A stretch of 43,163 nt of DNA from a candidate division WOR-1 bacterium RIFOXYB2_FULL_48_7. Its GTDB lineage: Bacteria; Margulisbacteria; WOR-1; O2-12-FULL-45-9; XYB2-FULL-48-7. The DNA lies in assembly GCA_001771615.1 (NCBI GenBank), contig MEUF01000053.1:1-43163 (forward strand), read 5' to 3'. The position numbers and the translations under genes were made by a program. Of this stretch, positions 38,679 through 43,163 are shown one piece after another; the stretch's first letter is position 1; every line of letters starts with the position of its first letter. The notes under the pieces are model-generated. The model ran no database searches and was not told where the DNA came from. It saw only the letters and a program-made list of their open reading frames with translations.

Positions 38679-39920
38679 ATGAAAAAAGGAAAAATATTTT
38701 TTATTGATGTTACCAACCGCGACGGCGTGCAGACCGCCAGGATCGGCTTGTCTAAACTGCAGAAAACACTGATTAACATCTATTTGAATGAAATGGGAAT
38801 ATTTCAGTCAGAGTTTGGTTTTCCTTTTACCCACCACGAAACAAATTACCTTAATGCCAACTTGGAGCTGGCCGCCATGGGCGTGCTGTCGCCAATCCGC
38901 CTGGAAGGCTGGGCCAGGGCAGTTACCGGTGATGTGAAGTTGTCTTTTGAATTGGTCCCCAACATCAAGCATCTTAACCTTTCAATTTCGACCTCCAGTA
39001 TCATGCTTGAAGGCAAATTCATGGGCAAGATGGACGAAAATAGCGTTATTAAATCAATGACTGATGCGGTTGACCTGGCATATAAGCTGGGAGCTGAAAC
39101 GATCGGCGTCAATGCCGAAGATGCCTCCAGGACTGATATGGATTATCTTGTCAAATTTGCCAAGGCGGCCAAGGAGCACGGCGCCAAACGGGTCAGATAT
39201 TGCGACACCTTGGGGGCCGATGATCCGCTAACCATCTACCAGCGGATTAACGAACTGGCCAAGCGGGCGGAGATGCCGGTAGAGCTGCACTGCCACAATG
39301 ATTTGGGTATGGGAGTAGCTTGTTCAGTTGCCGGGGCCAAAGGGGCAGTAGACGCCGGGCAAGATGCCTATATCAACGTAACAATCAATGGCGTCGGCGA
39401 GAGGGCCGGCAATGCCGACCTCTTGTCGGTTATTTTGGCGTTGAAATATGGCAGCGGGTTAAAAAATGAAAATCTTCTGCCGGCAGAGACAAAGTTGGAC
39501 AAAGCCTGGGCTTTTGCCAAATACGCTTCTTATGCTTTTAACATTCCCATCCCGATGAACCAAGTTGGGGTGGGGGCGAATGCTTTTGCGCATGAATCAG
39601 GTATCCATGCCGATGGCGCCCTTAAGAACCGCCGCAACTATGAATTATATGATTATGAAGAGCTGGGCCGGGGTGAGCCGGAGTTTGTTGATACCGGCCG
39701 GATGATTACTGTTGGTGAATACAGCGGGATTAAAGGCTTTCGCAACGTTTATGGCAACTTGGAAGTTGCTTTTAAAGACGATAAAGAAGCTACCAGGATC
39801 CTGGAGCTTGTCCGATATGCCAATGTCCATACCCAAAAACCATTGACCCGCGAAGAATTACTCTTTGTGGCAAAATATCCTGACCAGGCCAAGAAGATTA
39901 TGACCGTTACCCCTCCCTAA
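38679..39920 (+). CDS. Re-citrate synthase / homocitrate synthase-like enzyme (HMGL/DRE-TIM family)
   Basis: The 413-residue protein is a DRE-TIM metallolyase-type condensing enzyme: FFIDVTNRDGVQT (catalytic Arg and metal-binding Asp of the D-x-x-x-RDG motif), ELHCHNDLGMGVA (two metal-ligand His), NGVGERAGNADL, and a Claisen-type HESGIHADG. Such enzymes condense acetyl-CoA with a 2-oxo acid. The DVTNRDG...LNEMGIFQSEFGFP type resembles proteins proposed, from memory, as Re-citrate synthase of anaerobes and homocitrate synthases, rather than LeuA, because the C-terminal LeuA regulatory domain is absent. The ATG at 38679 is supported by the promoter and GAGGAGG. The exact acceptor (oxaloacetate or 2-oxoglutarate) is open. 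Confidence 0.85.
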   Translation: MKKGKIFFIDVTNRDGVQTARIGLSKLQKTLINIYLNEMGIFQSEFGFPFTHHETNYLNANLELAAMGVLSPIRLEGWARAVTGDVKLSFELVPNIKHLNLSISTSSIMLEGKFMGKMDENSVIKSMTDAVDLAYKLGAETIGVNAEDASRTDMDYLVKFAKAAKEHGAKRVRYCDTLGADDPLTIYQRINELAKRAEMPVELHCHNDLGMGVACSVAGAKGAVDAGQDAYINVTINGVGERAGNADLLSVILALKYGSGLKNENLLPAETKLDKAWAFAKYASYAFNIPIPMNQVGVGANAFAHESGIHADGALKNRRNYELYDYEELGRGEPEFVDTGRMITVGEYSGIKGFRNVYGNLEVAFKDDKEATRILELVRYANVHTQKPLTREELLFVAKYPDQAKKIMTVTPP

Positions 39921-39933
39921 GGAGGCATATTAA

Positions 39934-40398
39934 ATGGCGCAAACCAGAACTCCGAAAATCGGGATCATAATCGGGAGCAAATCGGACCTGCCGATAATTG
40001 AAAAGGCAGAAAAACAACTGCGGGAATTTGCTATTGCCTACGAGATTACCGTCGCTTCAGCCCACCGGATGCCACAAAAAGTCAGTGCCTGGGCAAAAAG
40101 CGCGGAAAACAAATACGACCTGATTATTGCAGCCGCTGGCCTGGCGGCGGCCCTGCCCGGCGTCGTGGCCGGACACACCCACCTGCCGGTTATCGGTATT
40201 CCTATCCATTCTCCCGCCCTGGGGGGGCATGACGCCCTTTTTTCAATTGTCCAAATGCCTCCGGGGGTGCCCGTGGCAACTGTCGCTATTGACGGTGGGC
40301 GAAATGCGGCCGTGCTGGCGGCGCAAATTTTAGCCCTCAAGTATCCGGAACTAAAATCTAAACTGAAAAAATTCAAACTAGCCTTGAGTAAAGGATAG
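39934..40398 (+). CDS. purE: 5-(carboxyamino)imidazole ribonucleotide mutase
   Basis: The 154-residue PurE shifts the carboxylate of N5-CAIR to give CAIR in purine synthesis. It has GSKSDLP (14-20), ASAHRMP with the catalytic His44, and SIVQMPPGVPVATVAI. The GGAAHLPG loop of E. coli PurE is here GLAAALPG (69-76), so its conserved His is Ala73. A GGAGG site precedes the ATG. It is the second gene of the operon, 13 bp after the synthase; purK is not seen. Confidence 0.93.
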   Translation: MAQTRTPKIGIIIGSKSDLPIIEKAEKQLREFAIAYEITVASAHRMPQKVSAWAKSAENKYDLIIAAAGLAAALPGVVAGHTHLPVIGIPIHSPALGGHDALFSIVQMPPGVPVATVAIDGGRNAAVLAAQILALKYPELKSKLKKFKLALSKG

Positions 40399-40400
40399 TA

Positions 40401-40793
40401 ATGTTAAATATCATCGACATAGTTGTTGGTTTGCTGGTTATCCTCTATCTAGTGAAGAACCTAGGCGGCCCGGCTAAAATAATCAAAAGCCTGGTGATTG
40501 TTATCTTGGTCATGATGATTTTCGGGGTGATTGTCCGCCTGTTAGTTGATGCCCCGCTGCCCGATTCAGCCAAGAAAACCATCAATGATTCATATTTTGT
40601 GCAGCTTTCTCATCTGATGATCCGCTGGGTTTATCCAGCCGTAGAAACTGGCGCACCCAGGGTCAATTCGTTCATCAAAGACCGGATACTTTTCCAGCCG
40701 ACGCCAGAGGTAACCCTTCCGGCGGTTAGCGTTACTTTGCCGGCTAACATGCTGCCGACAATTTCCCTGCCAACCCAAATAAAAGATAAATGA
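40401..40793 (+). CDS. Small membrane protein, CvpA-like topology
   Basis: The 130-residue protein has two N-terminal transmembrane helices (about 5-19 and 28-50, LNIIDIVVGLLVILYL and SLVIVILVMMIFGVIVRLLV) and a soluble, Pro/Thr-rich C-terminal half (VTLPAVSVTLPANMLPTISLP). The MLNIIDIVVG opening and topology resemble CvpA-family colicin-V-production proteins, but it is shorter and the match is weak. It sits 2 bp after purE, and cvpA-purF neighbourhoods are known elsewhere. It overlaps apgM by 4 bp (ATGA). Confidence 0.65.
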   Translation: MLNIIDIVVGLLVILYLVKNLGGPAKIIKSLVIVILVMMIFGVIVRLLVDAPLPDSAKKTINDSYFVQLSHLMIRWVYPAVETGAPRVNSFIKDRILFQPTPEVTLPAVSVTLPANMLPTISLPTQIKDK

Positions 40794-41965
40794 AAAAATA
40801 TATCGTCCTGATTGCTGATGGTATGGCTGACCGGCCGCTCAAGCAATTGGGAGGAAAAACCCCACTTGAGGCAGCCGAGACCCCCAACCTTGATTTTCTG
40901 GCCCAAAACGGGATTTGCGGCTGGACAAACAATACTCCAAAACCATTAGAACCCGGCTCTGATGTGGCGGCCATGAGCATTTTTGGCTACGACCCGCTGA
41001 AGCAATATTCCGGCCGGGGGCCGCTGGAGGCTGCCAGCCTGGGAGTCAAGCTGCGGGCTGGAGAGGTGGCCTTTCGTTGTAATCTGGTAACAATTGACCA
41101 TGGGATAATGAAGGATTTCACCGCTAATCATATCTCTACCGAAGAGGCCAAGCGTATTTTTTATCGACTCAATCAAGTTTGCGGCTCTGATGAAGTTAAG
41201 TTTTATCCAGGACTTAGCTATCGGAATTTGTTGGTGGTAAAATCCAAAGCCCAAAGCCCATTGGCCAAGGTTAGGACAAAGGCGCCGCATGATATTATTG
41301 GCCAGCATATCTCACAATTCCTGCCGCGCGGTGAGGGGAGCGAAGCCTTGTTACAGTTGATGAACCAGGCCGAAGTCCTTTTACAGCAGATGGGGAGCCA
41401 GGCAACCCTGATCTGGCCTTGGGGCCAGGGGGTCTTGCCGGAACTTGAGCCATTCAGAAGGCGTTTTCATAAACGCGGGGCAATTATTACCGCGGTCCAT
41501 TTGCTCAAAGGTCTGGGAAAAATCCTGGGCATGGAGGTAATTAACGTTCCCGGTGCGACCGGATACCTGGATACCAACTATGTCGGCAAGGCCAAATACG
41601 CCATAAAAGCCCTCAAGCACAATGATATCGTTTTTGTGCATATTGAAGCGCCAGACGAAGCCGGCCATGAAGGGAATATCAAACATAAAATTCAGGCGAT
41701 AGAGGATTTTGACCGGCTAGTGCTGGGGACCATTCTGGCACAGCTAAAAAGCGCCAAGGTTGACGTTAAACTGATGGTCTTGCCGGACCATCCGACGCCA
41801 ATTTCCCTAAAAACCCATTCTTCCGACAATGTCCCTTTTGTAATATATCCCTCGCCGCTGGTGGGCCATGGGAGGCGGGTAAACAAATTTTCTGAAAAAG
41901 AGGTTAAAAAATCCCAGCTCAAGAAATTACCTGGCCACAAACTGCTGAAATATTTTCTAGAATAA
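40790..41965 (+). CDS. apgM: Cofactor-independent phosphoglycerate mutase, archaeal (ApgM) type
   Basis: The 391-residue alkaline-phosphatase-superfamily enzyme interconverts 3- and 2-phosphoglycerate. It has the metal-binding N-terminus IVLIADGMADRP (Asp10), the nucleophile Ser57 in PGSDVAAMSIFGYDP, GRGPLEAAS, RCNLVTI, FVHIEAPDEAGHEGN (metal His/Asp) and the closing VLPDHPTPISLKTHSSDNVPF. This form is common in archaea and in some anaerobic bacteria. It is translationally coupled to the CvpA-like gene and overlaps the convergent right-end gene by 9 bp. Confidence 0.95.
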   Translation: MKKYIVLIADGMADRPLKQLGGKTPLEAAETPNLDFLAQNGICGWTNNTPKPLEPGSDVAAMSIFGYDPLKQYSGRGPLEAASLGVKLRAGEVAFRCNLVTIDHGIMKDFTANHISTEEAKRIFYRLNQVCGSDEVKFYPGLSYRNLLVVKSKAQSPLAKVRTKAPHDIIGQHISQFLPRGEGSEALLQLMNQAEVLLQQMGSQATLIWPWGQGVLPELEPFRRRFHKRGAIITAVHLLKGLGKILGMEVINVPGATGYLDTNYVGKAKYAIKALKHNDIVFVHIEAPDEAGHEGNIKHKIQAIEDFDRLVLGTILAQLKSAKVDVKLMVLPDHPTPISLKTHSSDNVPFVIYPSPLVGHGRRVNKFSEKEVKKSQLKKLPGHKLLKYFLE

Positions 41966-43163
41966 ACCCCTGGTCAAGCGGATCATTCTGGTCTGTTCCT
42001 CCCCATCCCACTCAAAACCATATTGGCCGTAAAACCTGGTTAAGGCAGGTTCATCTTCTGCCAGTAGACCGGCGTTCCTGCTATGTTGGCCGCTTAAATC
42101 CCGCTCAATTGATAACAAGGTTGGCCGAAGTGTTCTGGCGGCACTCATGATCATTGTTTCAAAAAAGCGTCCCGAGCTGGGTGTCCCCCGAAAGTCTCTA
42201 AAAATGTGAATCCCGATGGTGCAGAGCTGGCGGCTTGTTTCTTCGCTGATCGCCATACCATAGCCGACTGGCCAGCCATGTTTTAAAAAGAAATATAAAA
42301 TAATCGGGCCAGGATAATCAGGATAAAAAGGGAAAGTCAGTGTCTGCTCGTGGAGATTGCCCGGTTGTTGAATAACAAAGTGCTCATCTGGATCAAAATT
42401 TAAATAGTTTTGGGTGAAACCAAAATTTATTTTACCGATTATCCGGTTTCTGGCGGTCATAAACATTCGGAAGTGATCGAAAGCGGCTGCAGAATCAGCC
42501 AATTGCTCATCAGTTGCTTGCATGGCCCGGTATTCAGGGGTTAGGCCATGAGCAACAACAAAGAGTGAGGATGTTTCCAGGCCAGCACGCTTTAAGGTTG
42601 TTACTATCTGATGCAAAAAGCCGGCTTGTTGTTGGTCAACGTGCGGCATGGCCTCGATTATCAAACCAAGCTGACCAAACCCCTCAGAAGACAAATAGCG
42701 TTCTGCTGGCCCATCAATTTTGCAGGCTTTGAGAAGTAATTGGACCAGTTTTTTTCTCTGCGGATCAAATTCCGGCCCATAATTGGTATAAGTCATGTCC
42801 CAATTAATAGCGGCTTGCGGGAATAGGCGGAGGCCATAATGTTCAGATGTTAGCGGGGCCCTAAATATTGCTGGTGAATATGGGACCGCCTCCCTAGCCG
42901 CAGCTAAATATCCGGCCATAAGAGCTTCTTGCATGTTGGACAGGGCAGAGCCGAAAAGATCGGCATATTCCAGGACCGCTGTGCGATCGGCCAGGTCAGG
43001 GGTATGAGCAAGATGCCAATAGAGGGTCTGGTTCAAATGATACACATTTTGCAAATCCAAGTGATCAACAACTTCATCAAAACCTTGTTGCAATACTTCC
43101 CGCAGTGCTTCGCCCCTGATTGACCGATTAAGAACTGCCTGACGGTATTGTCTGGAAGCAATT
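41957..43163 (-). CDS. Large protein of unknown function, C-terminal GNAT-like segment (5' end beyond window)
   Basis: The open frame continues through the right edge of the window without a stop or a convincing start, so at least 402 residues are coding and the N-terminus is missing. I recognise no family in the first 250 residues (LFPQAAINWDMTYTNYGPEF, AERYLSSEGFGQLGLIIEAMP). The last 100 residues (FFLKHGWPVGYGMAI ... HIFRDFRGTPSSGRFFETMIM ... ALTRFYGQYGFEWDG) resemble the strand-helix pattern and final FYxxxGF of GNAT N-acetyltransferases. That is a pattern inference only. The stop overlaps apgM tail to tail. Confidence 0.6.
   Translation of the reverse strand, partial: IASRQYRQAVLNRSIRGEALREVLQQGFDEVVDHLDLQNVYHLNQTLYWHLAHTPDLADRTAVLEYADLFGSALSNMQEALMAGYLAAAREAVPYSPAIFRAPLTSEHYGLRLFPQAAINWDMTYTNYGPEFDPQRKKLVQLLLKACKIDGPAERYLSSEGFGQLGLIIEAMPHVDQQQAGFLHQIVTTLKRAGLETSSLFVVAHGLTPEYRAMQATDEQLADSAAAFDHFRMFMTARNRIIGKINFGFTQNYLNFDPDEHFVIQQPGNLHEQTLTFPFYPDYPGPIILYFFLKHGWPVGYGMAISEETSRQLCTIGIHIFRDFRGTPSSGRFFETMIMSAARTLRPTLLSIERDLSGQHSRNAGLLAEDEPALTRFYGQYGFEWDGEEQTRMIRLTRGLF

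Noticed and set aside
1..43163. tRNA, rRNA or other structural RNA genes
   Set aside because: All gaps are short (at most about 105 bp) and none shows a cloverleaf or a conserved RNA core by eye.

Overview
The window is a gene-dense bacterial chromosome segment of about 43 kb with moderate GC, almost no intergenic DNA, and no phage, insertion-sequence, tRNA, rRNA or CRISPR features that I could recognise. The envelope looks diderm: there are large secreted beta-rich proteins with a C-terminal Phe, a PorV/FadL-like outer-membrane barrel fused to an S-layer homology (SLH) domain, a lipoprotein with a Thr-rich linker, and secreted beta-propeller-type repeat proteins. Together with ClpC, FabK, a ferredoxin-fused EtfA, an archaeal-type phosphoglycerate mutase and a Re-citrate/homocitrate synthase-like enzyme, this suggests an uncultivated candidate-phylum bacterium near Margulisbacteria/WOR-1 (Saganbacteria). 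That placement is inference from gene content, not a phylogenetic result.

Layout. 1-1070 (-): partial class III aminotransferase. 1113-3296 (+): secreted subtilisin-like protease. 3293-7336 (-): 1347-residue putative outer-membrane protein with five copies of a surface module. 7353-17264 (-): one long lipid operon in the order DUF177, rpmF, plsX, fabH, acyl-CoA dehydrogenase, etfB, ferredoxin-etfA, fabD, fabG, acpP, fabK-like, fabF. 17362-18756 (-): tyrosine recombinase and an M15-like protein. 18804-21209 (+): lipoprotein and metK. 21210-26173 (-): an SMC protein that appears to lack its hinge, translationally coupled to a 16-repeat secreted protein. 26241-31632 (+): a tightly packed envelope cassette of SLH protein, barrel-SLH fusion, Ig-like secreted protein and membrane histidine kinase. 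31899-35745 (+): clpC and radA. 35726-36433 (-): plsC. 36492-36830 (+): a Cys/Gly-rich small protein antisense to the end of a short PilB/GspE ATPase (36706-37677, -), followed by aroE (37738-38589, -). 38679-41965 (+): Re-citrate/homocitrate synthase-like gene, purE, a small membrane protein and apgM. 41957-43163 (-): partial gene of unknown function.

Expression logic. The clearest unexpected pattern is at the promoters. Nine genes with their own promoter have a -10 box, often of the extended TGn type, ending only 7-10 nt before the start codon, with no room for a Shine-Dalgarno site. Their mRNAs should be leaderless or nearly so. Genes inside operons, and a few promoter-proximal ones, have ordinary GGAGG-type sites. 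The lipid operon is an exception: it has a leader of about 70 nt with repeated ATCCCGAT/ATCGGGAT segments that can pair in mutually exclusive ways and cover the first start codon. Convergent genes nearly always overlap or abut at their stop codons.

How the genes work together. The lipid operon would make acyl chains (FabD/H/G/K/F on AcpP) and feed PlsX, with plsC elsewhere in the window completing phosphatidate. The embedded dehydrogenase-ETF-ferredoxin set could couple acyl-CoA redox chemistry to ferredoxin. The SLH/barrel/Ig/kinase cassette looks like an outer-membrane tethering and envelope-sensing unit.
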